DNA of 64,000 nucleotides from Tipula vernalis (lineage: Eukaryota; Arthropoda; Insecta; Diptera; Tipulidae), in contig OY282558.1 of assembly GCA_958295665.1 (NCBI GenBank), positions 28,169,045-28,233,044 on the forward strand. Direction: 5' to 3'. The position numbers were made by a program, and so were the translations under genes. Each line of letters begins with the position of its first letter. The stretch's first letter is position 1. The notes under the pieces were generated by a model. That model ran no database searches, was not told the origin of the DNA, and saw only the letters and a program-made list of their open reading frames with translations. This document shows positions 1 to 11,467 of this stretch, piece after piece.

Positions 1-902
1 TTACACTCATTTTTCAATATTTAAACACTTCAAATTAATTATTTAAACACTCAAACATTTTGATTTAATTTGGTAATGCGGACGAGGAATGACTGTAAGG
101 TAATGATTTTTTTTTTTTTTTATTTTATAAACTTGAATATAACTCAAACGGTAATTTTTAATTTTTCTTTTTTTTTAATTTTATAGAACAGTGGTGTCGA
201 CTGATCCAAATATTTCCTGATGTAACGTGATGTTTTAAAAATCCACCATCCATAAAATATTTAGGAGAAAAATATTATTCTGATATTGAAATGGAAACAC
301 ACTTAGATCTGCCTTCATTTCCATGGAACTAAAATCATTAGTTTATTTCGTGTATATCTTATTCCAACAGTATGATTAGCCCGTTTAAACCATCCAAGGT
401 TTTACAAACTTGAATAACGTCATCAATAAAGCCCTGCAGTTACCAGAGTCTTATTTTTTTCGATTGTGTCTTGAAACCTGTAAAAAAAAGTGTTTTGTTA
501 TTTAATTATTTTCTGCCGTAGCTACGGCGAACAGCGAAGTTTGTTAGTTGCGTCTCCTAATGAAATATTTTGGATTGATGAACATACATTTTCTTTTAAC
601 GAATAAGACGTGAGTAGTTTGAAGAATTATTTGCCCAAATAACCAGAAACCAGAAGCTGCACTATAATTTATAAATCCTTAATTTAACCGATTTTCTAAA
701 TTTGAAAATTAGAAAATTTTTTATTCTTTTTGGTTTAAAAATTTTGGAGATTCTAAATTGATACGAAAAAAAAGAGATCAGGTTACATTATGAAGATCTC
801 TAATTTCTAGAGAAAAATCTAGGCGTGTCTCTAATTCTAGGTGTATTCTTTCCAGCATAAAATTAGTGATTACGGCCTAGTTATCCAAAAAGGACCCAGG
901 CT
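1..902. repeat. Direct repeat, copy 1 of a 1.3-kb duplication
   Basis: This block recurs nearly base for base at 1295-2199, an offset of about 1,294-1,297 bases. The differences are a few substitutions and short indels, mostly in homopolymer runs. It contains no ORF I can assign. The left edge may lie outside the window. The repeat ends at the motif GGACCCAGGCT; after that the two copies are followed by unrelated sequence, so the array has about 1.7 units. Confidence 0.9.
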
Positions 903-1294
903 GAAAGTCCCAACCTGATGAAAATATTATATCAACTGTTATTTATTTACCGATATCGATGTAATACTAAATTTTATGTGAATGCAAACAGTTATGGGAT
1001 TTCTATGTGATATTTACGTTATTACAACAAAACTGTTTTTCTATTTAATTTACATTACCTAAATGAAATTATTAGAAAAATGGCCATTTTAGAAAATTTT
1101 ATTATTCTTGTAGTGCCCTTGGAAATCCCAAAATATAAAGCAAAATAAACAACCGTTTTTACTAACCTTAGATACATATTCGTTTAGATAAATATTTTAA
1201 TTTCTCTTGAGTAGAAAACTATTTTCACTTTTCGTTTTTAGTTCCTTTGAAACGATTGATTTTCTAGGAATTATAGCCGTATTTGTAGCGGCAT
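903..1294. other. Unique remainder of the first 1.3-kb unit, no gene
   Basis: AT-rich sequence between the two repeat blocks. I see no ORF, inverted repeat or recognisable element in it. It belongs to the duplicated unit by position only, because the second unit ends before reaching it. Confidence 0.6.
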
Positions 1295-2199
1295 TTACAC
1301 TCATTTTTCAATATTAAAACACTTCAAATTAATTATTTAAACACTCAAACATTTTGATTTAATTTCGTAATGCGGACGAGGAATGACTGTAAGGTAATGA
1401 TTTTATTTTTTTTTATTTTATAAACTTGAATATAACTCAAACGGTAATTTTTAATTTTTCTTTTTTTTTAATTTTATATGTAGAACAGTGGTGTCGACTG
1501 ATCCAAATATTTCCTGATGTAACGTGATGTTTTAAAAATCCACCATCCATAAAATATTTAGGAGAAAAATATTATTCTGATATTGAAATGGAAACACACT
1601 TAGATCTGCCTTCATTTCCATGGAACTAAAATCATTAGTTTATTTCGTGTATATATTATTCCAACAGTATGATTAGCCCGTTTAAACCATCCAAGGTTTT
1701 ACAAACTTGAATAACGTCATCAATAAAGCCCTGCAGTTACCAGAGTCTTATTTTTTTCGATTGTGTCTTGAAACCTGTAAAAAAAAGTGTTTTGTTATTT
1801 AATTATTTTCTTCCGTAGCTACGGCGAACAGCGAAGTTTGTTAGTTGCGTCTCCTAATGAAATATTTTGGATTGATGAACATACATTTTCTCTCAACGAA
1901 TAAGACGTGAGTAGTTTGAAGAATTATTTGCCCAAATAACCAGAAACCAGAAGCTGCACTATAATTTATAAATCCTTAATTTAACCGATTTTCTAAATTT
2001 GAAAATTAGAAAATTTTTTATTCTTTTAGGTTTAAAAATTTTGGAGATTCTAAATTGATACGAAAAAAAAGAGATCAGGTTACATTATGAAGATCTCTAA
2101 TTTCTAGAGAAAAATCTAGGCGTGTCTCTAATTCTAGGTGTATTCTTTCCAGCATAAAATTAGTGATTACGGCCTAGTTATCCAAAAAGGACCCAGGCT
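1295..2199. repeat. Direct repeat, copy 2 of a 1.3-kb duplication
   Basis: Second copy of 1-902. It shares long identical stretches, including the GCTACGGCGAACAGCG region near 1818 and the CTAATTTCTAGAG region near 2097. It stops at the same GGACCCAGGCT motif and then enters unrelated sequence at 2200. No coding content is seen. Confidence 0.9.
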
Positions 2200-2479
2200 A
2201 CTAGAGTTAGTAACTTTTAAATGATGAAATTTAGAGGAATATCTACTGTAGTAAAGTGTATGCCAAATTATAAAAATACAGACGGTACCTCAAGTATTTC
2301 AATTTTCACTCAATAAATTTTTACTGATAGAATATTTAAAATGAAAACTTTTCAATTTCGTCTCAAAGGAAACATTGACTCCAAAAAAAAAAAAAGGAAA
2401 GGCAGAGATTTGAAAAACTATACGGACCTGTACGTCAAGAGAATCGGATACCCGCCATACGAATTGAGCAAAAACACTT

Positions 2480-2709
2480 CGTCGTGTCCAAATAAGAGTA
2501 TTACATCTGCAAATCGCTAATTTTTTGAAGAGGTTTTAAAGTTGTTAATGATAATTTCGTCTTAATTTTTTTTAAATAAAGTCCTTCCCAGAAAGTGTGG
2601 CAAGAATTTTATTTAAAAAAAACTAAGCCAAATTTAACATTAAAAACTTGACACGCCCCTCCAAAAAATTAATGGTTTGCAGATGTAATACTCTTATTTG
2701 GACACGACG
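2480..2709. mobile_element. 230-bp inverted-repeat element (MITE) with 4-bp target duplication
   Basis: Perfect terminal inverted repeats of about 34 bp begin CGTCGTGTCCAAATAAGAG and end with the complement. The element is flanked on both sides by ACTT (2476-2479 and 2710-2713), a likely 4-bp target site duplication. It has no coding capacity. The superfamily is not assigned: the 4-bp duplication excludes simple TA and TTAA insertion but does not identify a family. Confidence 0.65.
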
Positions 2710-2739
2710 ACTTGGTTATATAAATATTTGCCAATTTTT

Positions 2740-3230
2740 TATATATGCTGATTTGAGGATTGAATTTGGCGTAGATTTTACGGTTGAGTTGAAGATTGAG
2801 TTGGGTTTCGTTTAATGGTTGAATTGGGGTTGAGTTGAGGTTGAATTGGTTACTTATATTGTTAAAGACTTAAAAGGATTGGAGTAAGAAGTTCGGTTAG
2901 GTATTAATTTGCCGTCAAGTTTCGGGTTTAGTGGGAGGTTAGATTGAATTGAGTTCATACATATATGCAGCTTTCAAATTGAGTTGATTTTGAGTTAGGA
3001 TCCAATGTGAAGTTAAGTTGAAGTCGAGTTAGAATTCAGTTAGCTTGCGTTAGGGTTAAGTGAGTTGTTCGTTTGGAGAATTATTTAAGGATTGATTTGT
3101 AGTTAGGTTAAGGGTTGCGATTGAGTTAGAGGTTTAGTTGTAAATTGAGTTGAAGTTTGAGGTGAAGATTGACTTAACAGGTTCACTTTAAGATTGATTT
3201 GACTGTTGAATTAATTTTCAAGACTAAAGT
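2740..3230. repeat. Cryptically simple TTGAG/GTTGA-rich tract
   Basis: Nearly 500 bases of degenerate, G/T-rich, C-poor sequence dominated by variants of TTGAGTTGA. It looks like an old, slippage-derived simple repeat. Stop codons break all frames and no gene is visible. Confidence 0.6.
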
Positions 3231-3419
3231 TCTGATCACCTCATGAGGTTTCAGAAAAACACTGAATTAAGATACAACATTTAAAATTAAATTTCACTCA
3301 AACTTTTCCAAATAATTTATCGATTTTATCTTCTAATTTTTTATGTTACCTTTATTGCATTTCTTTTGAGTCGAAATTGAAAAGTATCAATTTGATTGAG
3401 TGAAAATTGGAATACTTTT

Positions 3420-3920
3420 TGGTTGACAAACCAATAGGCCATTTTGTTTGTCACCGCGATATGTTTGCGTATACATAAAGCTGTATTTCATTTATTGGAA
3501 TTTAAACTGCATGATCAATCAGCAGTAATAATCATACTTGCAGTTCATGAAGAAAATAAGCAAACCGTTGTTTTTAGGGCAGATGATGAAGTTAGCAGAG
3601 TAACAGGAATCCCATACTTAACAACACTTACTGAATGGTTTGAATTAAACAGTAAAGAACACGATGCCAGGAACTATTTGTATAGAAAAATTCCTCTCCA
3701 CTATAAATTGGCAGATAAACAGACTGGATGACTCCACGAATGTACTCAGTGTGCCCATAGAAAAGAGTCAAGTTTCACATTAGATTATTGCTGAGACATG
3801 TTCGTGGTGCTACCAGTTTTGAAAGCTTTTATGAAGAAGCATGACGTGGATTAAGTTTGCTGGAAAATGATGAAGAATGGGAAAAAGCATTAACAGAAAC
3901 GGCTTACTATTGCCAATGTG
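3420..3920 (+). pseudogene. Helitron helicase fragment (degenerate)
   Basis: An open stretch at 3444-3731 and the frames after it match the region of Helitron Rep/helicase proteins upstream of and at the start of the Pif1-like helicase. The motif order is right: HKAVFHLLEFKLHDQSAV, then VVFRADDEV, LTEWFELN, ARNYLYRKIPLHY, MYSVCP, and LLRHVRGATSFESFYEEA followed by ENDEEWEKAL. Family proteins run over 1,000 residues, so this is a short internal piece. Stop codons follow MYSVCP and the SFYEEA block, and at least one frame change joins the parts. No Helitron ends (5' TC, 3' CTRR with hairpin) could be tied to it. The family call rests on remembered motifs, not a search. Confidence 0.7.
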
Positions 3921-4009
3921 TATAATTTACGCAAACTGCAGATAAATTTCAACTATATCGTAAGATTAAATTTTTTAAATTTTTCTGGAATCCTGGAAAT
4001 TAAATTTTA

Positions 4010-4190
4010 ACAAATTCGGCAAATTTTATAAATTCTATGAATTCTAATAATTCGATAAATACCATTAATTCTGTAAATTCCATAGATTGTTTAAATTTAA
4101 TCAATTATAAAAAATTTATAAATTCTAGAATTTCTGTAAATTTCTTCACTTCTGTAAATCTAACAAATTTCAAGAATTTTAAAAATTTGG
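4010..4190. repeat. Degenerate short-period repeat (AATTCTGTAAATT type)
   Basis: Loose tandem variants of AATTCTATAAATTC and TCTGTAAATT. The small ORFs across it encode Asn/Ser/Ile-rich strings, which is a by-product of the repeat. The same repeat type returns at about 5400-6210. Confidence 0.6.
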
Positions 4191-4786
4191 TAAGTGGCGG
4201 GACACAAGCCAATAAGTATTGATAATGACGACTTTTGTTGTAAAATGTCGTATGCTTGTGCAATGTTTCCCGCGAATGGAAATATAATGGACTGTATATT
4301 TCTCTTCATTATTATGAATTTTATTCAACCAAAAAAAAACACAAAATTTCTTTTAAATTCTTTTAATCGTATAGTATAATATGTTAAGTGTAATTTTTAT
4401 GTAGACACTTCGGCTTATAACTTCACAATGCCGTATATTCCTCTAAAACTATCAATTGTAATATTTGGTTTTCATAGTGTTATACAATGTTATGGAAAGA
4501 GACCGGTTCATTTAAATTAATTATAACAAAAAATGTCTTAATTATAACAGATCAGTAATGATCACACTCTCTGTGGTACTTAATTAATTGGTTAATCTAT
4601 TACAATCATTTCTATTGTTATTAATTTGACAGAATAATTAGTGCAGTGTTTGTTATTTACAAAATAAAAATAAACAAAAATAAATTCAAAATAATTAAAT
4701 GTATCTTTAAAATTGAAGGATAATAAAATGGTAAGTAAATAATAAACTACAGTAATAATAACTAGCTATATTTCTCTTTTAAGTAC

Positions 4787-5287
4787 TTTTCATACCAGGC
4801 GCCTCGCCTCGAAATATTTAGTTACCACAAATGCGAAGCTGAGACTCTTTCATACCGGTGGCGTTAGCTTTGAACATTCAGTTGCTATCAAATATTTTAT
4901 TTAGGTCTATTTTACACGTGAATAATAGCAAGAACTGAGATATTCTAAATTTGTAACGTACATATGAGCTAGATTTTTTTGAAAGTATGAAACATTTGTG
5001 CAAAAAATGTGATTTGTAGGTTATGTTGAGAAAGCACTTCGCTTTGTACTACTTTAAAATGTCACAGTCGAGTGTGGAACGCATTGCCTTGGCTTTGTAG
5101 ATAACTTCATTGCAATACATCTTGTTTTTTTAAATTATCACTTAAAAATAAATTATTTTTCAACAAATTGAATTTATTACTATAAAATTAAACGGTATCA
5201 ATCGAATAAAACTAATTTACATACTTAAAAAACGAAATAAAAAATTTTTATTCACGAAGCTCAAAGCCGAGGCGCCTGGTATGAAAA
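4787..5287. mobile_element. 501-bp non-autonomous element with 20-bp terminal inverted repeats
   Basis: The left end TTTTCATACCAGGCGCCTCG (4787-4806) is exactly complementary to the right end at 5268-5287. Subterminal sequence is partly related, and a second copy of TTTCATACCGG lies at about 4849. No ORF is present. No convincing target duplication was seen, so the exact ends and the superfamily are open. Confidence 0.6.
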
Positions 5288-5399
5288 TTACTTTAGGTAA
5301 GATTAATCCTGGCATGCTGATGTACTTCATTTTGAGAATAAACTTGCTGGAACATGTTTGTTTTATTTTAAGCTTTTGACGTGCTGGAGGTAGATGGTT

Positions 5400-6210
5400 G
5401 TAAACAGAATGCTATAAATTTTCTAAAATCAAAAAATTCATAATTCCGATAAATCGTATAAATTTTAAAACTAAATTTCGTAAATTTTAGGAAACCTTTA
5501 AATTATGTAAAACCCTCATAATCCTATAAAATCTAACAATTCTGTACGTGAATTCTGAAAATCTTATTTTAAATGATTTAGGTTTAAGATTCATAGAGAA
5601 TTTGAGTCTATAGACTTTATAGAACTATGAAACCTGCAAAAAGAGTTTAAAGAATTTAGAGAGTATATAAAATTTAAAGAATTTATTCTCTAAATAAATA
5701 TTATAAACTGTATAAATTCTTTAAATTCTTTCTCATAATTTTGTAGATTCTCGACTAGAGAATAAATTCTGTAAATTTTTATATTCCTCAAACCATCAAA
5801 CGTAACCATTAAATTTTATAAGGCATACTCTGAAAAATCCTTAAAACTACATAAACCCCATTTTTAACATTTTTCTTTACTTACTACTTACCACTAAATT
5901 GAATAAATTCACCGAATACCTACTAAACCTTTATTTTTAAAACATCCTGTAAATTTTTGAAATTTAAAGAAATTCTGAAAATTCTGTAACACTAATTCAC
6001 GTATTCTAATTCACTGAACGTCTATATTTTCGAAACATTCTGTAAATTTTTGAAATTTTGTAAGTTCTTGAAAATTTTGTAAATTCTCAGAGTATTATAA
6101 ATTCTGTAATTCCTCTAAATTATTTCTCCAAATTTTCTAGATTCTCTAAACTCTGTAAATTTTTTTAATTCCCTAAAACTTCTCTAAAACAAATTTAATG
6201 GAGTAAATTC
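5400..6210. repeat. Degenerate AT-rich tandem-like tract
   Basis: About 800 bases of loose repeats of TCTGTAAATTTT, CTATAAATTC and complements, similar to 4010-4190. It looks like slippage-derived cryptic satellite. No gene is visible. Confidence 0.55.
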
Positions 6211-7399
6211 CAAATGTTACAATCTTTTGCTTGTTTTCGAAACCAATACTTAATTCATACTTATTGGCTTATTCGACGCTATCTTAAGTAAGTAAGTAAA
6301 ATCATTCAAATTCATTTCACTTACTTATTTTGGCAGCAACAACGTGACAAGCAATTTTTGTAAATTTTTTTTCTTTTATTGTGTTATGATATGACTTGAA
6401 CTTGAATTGACTGAAGTAGAAAATGTATCATTTAAAATGTTTAATACTTAAATAATTATTTAGGTTTTCAAAATTCTTTCTGTCATTATTTTAATAAGCG
6501 TACATGTGAAATATATGTAAAAGCTTTACATATAAAAATCTGATACTATTAATAAAACTTTGGAAGAAGTCGGTCCTACACCAAGGATTATCAATTACTT
6601 TGCTTCAAATATTTAATTGGTTTGTTAGTCTATTTAAATTCCTTTCCGTTTTTTGTGGAAGTTAATTTTTATTTGGTTGGATTTAATTTGTAGTTTTAAA
6701 TTTGGACACAGGATTTGTAGGGTATGATTGAATGACAACATTCTCATTCTCTCAAGATTCAAAATTTCAAAATTTCTTGGAGATTGCAAACTATCTGTAG
6801 CTGCTTTTCGTTTTCTAGTACTTTGGATGCTATTAAGTTATATTTGCCTATTATCTGCATGACTGGATCGATTAAGTTAATATATATGTATGTATTCATC
6901 GAACCAGAATAATCAACATTACTACAATAGTTTGTGCTTGTGGGATTTAACTGGGCTTTCTTGATATTTGATTAAACAGTGTGGAACTTATTTTGAATGA
7001 AATGAAATTGATCTATGGAATGAATTGGAATGAAATTGATCTGTAATTTTTATGGGGGCTTAGTTTCTTTTGAGGATTTTGTGGGTCTTTTATGAGACTG
7101 AATTGTGGTTTTGTGGGACCTAATTTGTTTTTAAATTAAATTATTTGATTTTTATGTGTCCTTAAATTCTCTTCTTTAAGACCTACAATTCTTTTCTCTG
7201 ATTCAATTAGTGTTTTTCTGGGATTTATTTGTGATTTTGAGAAGCTTTGTGGAACTTTATTTGGTTTGAGGTGATGACTAAATTGACAATTGATTGTGAG
7301 ACTAAAAATGATGTTGCGGAATTAAATTCATTTGACTTTTATGGGGCTGCAGTTACTTTTTTGAAACTTAAAATTCTCTTGGTGGCTCTTATTTGTTTA
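6211..7399. other. AT-rich stretch without recognisable gene
   Basis: No supported coding region or element ends. Around 6990-7250 there are loose repeats such as GGAATGAAATTGATCT and TTTGTGGGAC. The 78-codon ORF running from 7247 into the transposon shows no family features. Confidence 0.5.
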
Positions 7400-7401
7400 T
7401 A

Positions 7402-8647
7402 CAGGGTGACTGACACGAAGTGTTACCAAAACAAAACGCCACAGAATTTTTATTTTTTGATGAATTTTATTGAATCAAAGTAAAAAATATTCACAAATAT
7501 TTAAATTTTCGAATTGCATTAGCAGTTTTCGATTTGGCCACCCTTAGCCGCGATTATGACCTTGAAACGGCCGACAAAGCTATTGCATGCACCACGAAAG
7601 TGGCTTTGCGGTATTTTGGCCCATTCCCGGCGAAGCGCTTGCTTGAGATGATCGACACTTTGGTATTTTTTTGTCCCAACCTTGCTCTTCAAAATACCCC
7701 AAACCGAGAAATCTAGCGGATTCGCATCGGGTGAATTTGGTGGCCATTGGGCAGTGGAAATGAACCGCGGAATGTTGTTTCTCAGCCAATCTTGATTGAC
7801 GCGTGCTTTATGACTCGGCGCCGAGTCCTGTTGAAATATCCAGGCTCTGCGGCCGAAATGTTTTTGTGCCTAAGGCTTCAACGCTCTCTCCAACACATGA
7901 TCCCGATAAATTTGAGCATGTATCTTGATGCCACGGTCCAAAAAAACGAGCGGTGAACGGCTTTCGGCCGTTACGGCAGCCCTAACCATCACCATCGGTG
8001 GTGCTTGGTTTCGAGTGGCAATCCGTTGGTCCAAATTTTCAGTAGTACGGCCGGGTAAGTAAATCCGGTCGTTTTGCTTGTTCACATATTGTTCAATAAC
8101 GAACGGTGACTCATCGGAGAAAACCAAATTCGGCAAATCGCCACTTTCGTGCAACGTAACAATTCCTTTGCTCTTTCCACTCTAACTTTTTTTTGAGCAT
8201 CGGTGAGACCATGCGTTTTATGGAATTTCAAGGCCTTTAGTCCAAGATGATCTTTCAATATGTGCTGCATCCATTCGATCGAAATGTTCGCTTCACGAGC
8301 CATTTTTCTGCCTCTTTGGCGCGGATTCCGAGCCAATTTGGCCTTTACCTTCCGAATGATATACGGCAATGTTGCAGTGCGTTTCGGTCCACCACCATGG
8401 CGTTTTGCAATGCTGCCAGTATCGTTATAACGATTTATGGTGCGATACAACTCTATTACGCTTGAATTCCATTGCGGATAACTTTTTTTCTGAATATTTC
8501 CCACTAAAATGCTTCTGTACCCTTGTTCTGTGCATTGTTGTAAACAATGGAATGAACTGTCATTAGTGTAAATTTGAGCGCTCAGTCATCACTGGTTTGG
8601 CAGCAATAACAGTCTGAAGTTGGTAACACTTCGTGTCAGTCACCCTG
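7402..8647 (-). mobile_element. Complete maT-type Tc1/mariner transposon
   Basis: The ends CAGGGTGACTGACACGAAGT (7402 onward) and their complement (to 8647) form terminal inverted repeats of about 27 bp. The element is flanked by TA at 7400-7401 and 8648-8649, the usual Tc1/mariner target duplication. At 1,246 bp it is of normal length for the group. It holds one minus-strand transposase gene with the DD37D spacing of the maT family. The ends look intact, so it could be mobilised in trans if a source exists, but its own gene is damaged. Confidence 0.93.
7519..8504 (-). pseudogene. maT family transposase (frameshift and one stop)
   Basis: DDE transposase that would cut and paste its element at TA dinucleotides. 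The N-terminal part (8504 down to about 8150) has the helix-turn-helix region with GSIAKRHGGGPKR and IRKVKAKLARNPRQRGRKMA. A frameshift near 8082-8154 separates it from the catalytic part, which begins about HESGDLPNLVFSDES. Catalytic aspartates are visible in VFSDE, QQDSAPSHKA and NPLDFSVWG, the last two with 37 residues between, which is diagnostic for maT (DD37D). One TAG replaces the expected Trp codon after LERALKP; the frame then stays open to the TAA at 7519. The start is the Met at 8504. With only two lesions this is a fairly young copy. Confidence 0.88.
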
Positions 8648-8690
8648 TATAGAATAGCTTTTTTCTAATTTAGGACCCAATTTGTCTTTT

Positions 8691-9606
8691 AAGTAATTTC
8701 ATTAGTTTGTTACTAGTCTGACTTACTTTATATTGTACGGGTTTTAAAAGGTCACAAGAGTTCTGACAGAAATTTTTCGAGTTTGTTTTTTATTTTTAAA
8801 GACAAAAATAAAATGTTTACGAAAGCTTCTCTAAAATACTTTTTTTTCTATAGAAGAAACTTTAAATAACAATTGGTGATACAAACCATAATACCACAGA
8901 AAGAGAAAGACACAATTATGTAAAAAATTAAAATTTGAATGAACGATAGACAATAGACTCGGATAAACTTTGTTTGGTTTTTCGTACAATCCTGTTAGTT
9001 TAAACATGTCAGTCGTAAAATTAGGCTGTTATCATGGTGTTCAAGTGAAAGTTTTGGCGGCGTCATTAATGGAAGCTTGAAAACAGTATAAAACAATTGC
9101 AAATAATAAAAGTGAATCGATTGAAAATCGAATTAGTGATTAATGGCTATCAAACAGTGTACATAAATTGATTGCCTTATGTAAAAATGTGTGTGTGCTT
9201 GTGATATGCAGTGCGTAATGTAATGTTGTGTTACAGTTAGAATTTAAGGAAGTGTTGTCCATTGTCCCGTTTTAATTTAAAATTATTCATTATATATTTG
9301 CCTTGGAGTGCAAGCAAGGTTTGTATGGGACAATGGCTTAAAGACAATCACGAGAGATTAATAAGAGAGATTGCTGAAAAATAATGCTAGCTGGTAAGTC
9401 CTTCTTATCTGTGTTTCAATTATTCTGATCTGAACCCTTAAATTAGACATTGTTCACCTTTTTAAATTTGAAACCTAAAATTTAAATGTTTTATGATTAT
9501 TATTACATTCCACATAATCCTCTAATTCCTTATTCAATATTCCTAAATTAGAAAATTGATGTGATTTACTGAATTTAGAAATGTTCGTAATATAATCGTC
9601 GTTCGT
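8691..9606 (+). repeat. Tandem ~917-bp unit, copy 1
   Basis: First of three nearly identical head-to-tail units. Each has GTTTTGGCGGCGTCATTAATGG, a TATAAAA box (9087-9093 here) and, about 300 bases later, a consensus-like splice donor CTG|GTAAGT (GT at 9394). In this copy an ATG at 9384-9386 lies just upstream of the donor (ATG CTA GCT G|GT). It reads as a possible promoter with a short first exon on the plus strand. That is inference; no downstream exon is recognised. Confidence 0.8.
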
Positions 9607-10523
9607 AAGTAATTTCATTAGTTTGTTACTAGTCTGACTTACTTTATATTGTACGGGTTTTAAAAGGTCACAAGAGTTCTGACAGAAATTTGTGCGAGTT
9701 TGTTTTTTATTTTTAAAGACAAAAATAAAATGTTTACGAAAGCTTCTCTAAAATACTTTTTTTTCTATAGAAGAAACTTTAAATAACAATTGGTGATACA
9801 AACCATAGTACCACAGAAAGAGAAAGACACAATTATGTAAAAAATTAAAATTTGAATGAACGATAGAAAATAGACTCGGATAAACTTTGTTTGGTTTTTC
9901 GTACGATCCTGTTAGTTTAAACATGTCAGTCGTAAAATTAGGCTGTTATCATGGTGTTCAAGTGAAAGTTTTGGCGGCGTCATTAATGGAAGCTTGAAAA
10001 CAGTATAAAACAATTGCAAATAATAAAAGTGAATCGATTGAAAATCGAATTAGTGATTAATGGCTATCAAACAGTGTACATAAATTGATTGCCTTATGTA
10101 AAAATGTGTGTGTGCTTGTGATATGCAGTGCGTAATGTAATGTTGTGTTACAGTTAGAATTTAAGGAAGTGTTGTCCATTGTCCCGTTTTAATTTAAAAT
10201 TATTCATTATATATTTGCCTTGGAGTGCAAGCAAGGTTTGTATGGGACAATGGCTTAAAGACAATCACGAGAGATTAATAAGAGAGATTGCTGAAAAATA
10301 CTGCTAGCTGGTAAGTCCTTCTTATCTGTGTTTCAATTATTCTGATCTGAACCCTTAAATTAGACATTGTTCACCTTTTTAAATTTGAAACCTAAAATTT
10401 AAATGTTTTATGATTATTATTACATTCCACATAATCCTCTAATTCCTTATTCAATATTCCTAAATTAGAAAATTGATGTGATTTACTGAATTTAGAAATG
10501 TTCGTAATATAATCGTCGTTCGT
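9607..10523 (+). repeat. Tandem ~917-bp unit, copy 2
   Basis: Second unit, differing from copy 1 by scattered substitutions and small indels. The TATAAAA and the donor (GT at 10311) are kept. The base at 10301 makes the ATG of copy 1 into CTG, so the putative exon would lack that start. Confidence 0.88.
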
Positions 10524-11421
10524 AAGTAATTTCATTAGTTTGTTACTAGTCTGACTTACTTTATATTGTACGGGTTTTAAAAGGTCACAAGAGTTCTGAC
10601 AGAAATTTGTGCGAGTTTGTTTTTTATTTTTAAAGACAAAAATAAAATGTTTACGAAAGCTTCTCTAAAATACTTTTTTTTCTATAGAAGAAACTTTAAA
10701 TAACAATTGGTGATACAAACCATAGTACCACAGAAAGAGAAAGACACAATTATGTAAAAAATTAAAATTTGAATGAACGATAGACAATAGACTCGGATAA
10801 ACTTTGTTTGGTTTTTCGTACAATCCTGTTAGTTTAAATATGTCAGTCGTAAAATTAGGCTGTTATCATGGTGTTCAAGTGAAAGTTTTGGCGGCGTCAT
10901 TAATGGAAGCTTGAAAACAGTATAAAACAATTGCAAATAATAAAAGTGAATCGATTGAAAATCGAATTAGTGATTAATGGCTATCAAACAGTGTACATAA
11001 ATTGATTGCCTTATGTAAAAATGTGTGTGTGCTTGTGATATGCAGTGCGTAATGTAATGTTGTGTTACAGTTAGAATTTAAGGAAGTGTTGTCCATTGTC
11101 CCGTTTTAATTTAAAATTATTCATTATATATTTGCCTTAGAGTGCAAGCAAAGTTTGTATGGGACAATGGCTTAAAGACAATCACGAGAGATTAATAAGA
11201 GAGATTGCTGAAAAATACTGCTAGCTGGTAAGTCCTTCTTATCTGTGTTTCAATTATTCTGATCTGAACCCTTAAATTAGACATTGTTCACCTTTTTAAA
11301 TTTGAAACCTAAAATTTAAATGTTTTATGATTATTATTACATTCCACATAATCCTCTAATTCCTTATTCAATATTCCTAAATTAGAAAATTGATGAGATT
11401 TACTGAATTTAGAAATGTTCG
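10524..11421 (+). repeat. Tandem ~917-bp unit, copy 3
   Basis: Third unit, again with the TATAAAA and donor (GT at 11228) and with CTG in place of the ATG. It ends at GAATTTAGAAATGTTCG, where the sequence runs into unrelated DNA ahead of a LINE fragment. The high similarity of the three units implies recent tandem duplication or homogenisation. Confidence 0.88.
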
Positions 11422-11467
11422 GGATGAAATAATTTTTCTTGAATTAAAAAAAAATTTAATTGTTTCG

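Larger units (their letters stand above)
2292..3423. repeat. Pair of imperfect inverted repeats framing 1.1 kb
   Basis: The block at 2292-2373 contains CAATTTTCACTCAAT and CTTTTCAATTTCG. It reappears in reverse complement at about 3359-3423 with an internal gap. The arms may be the ends of an old non-autonomous element. No target duplication was found and the interior holds a different element (2480-2709), so this assignment is tentative. Confidence 0.4.

Noticed and set aside
4037..4222. Asn/Ser/Ile-rich 61-codon ORF
   Set aside because: It is translated from a degenerate AATTCTGTAAATT repeat; no family features.
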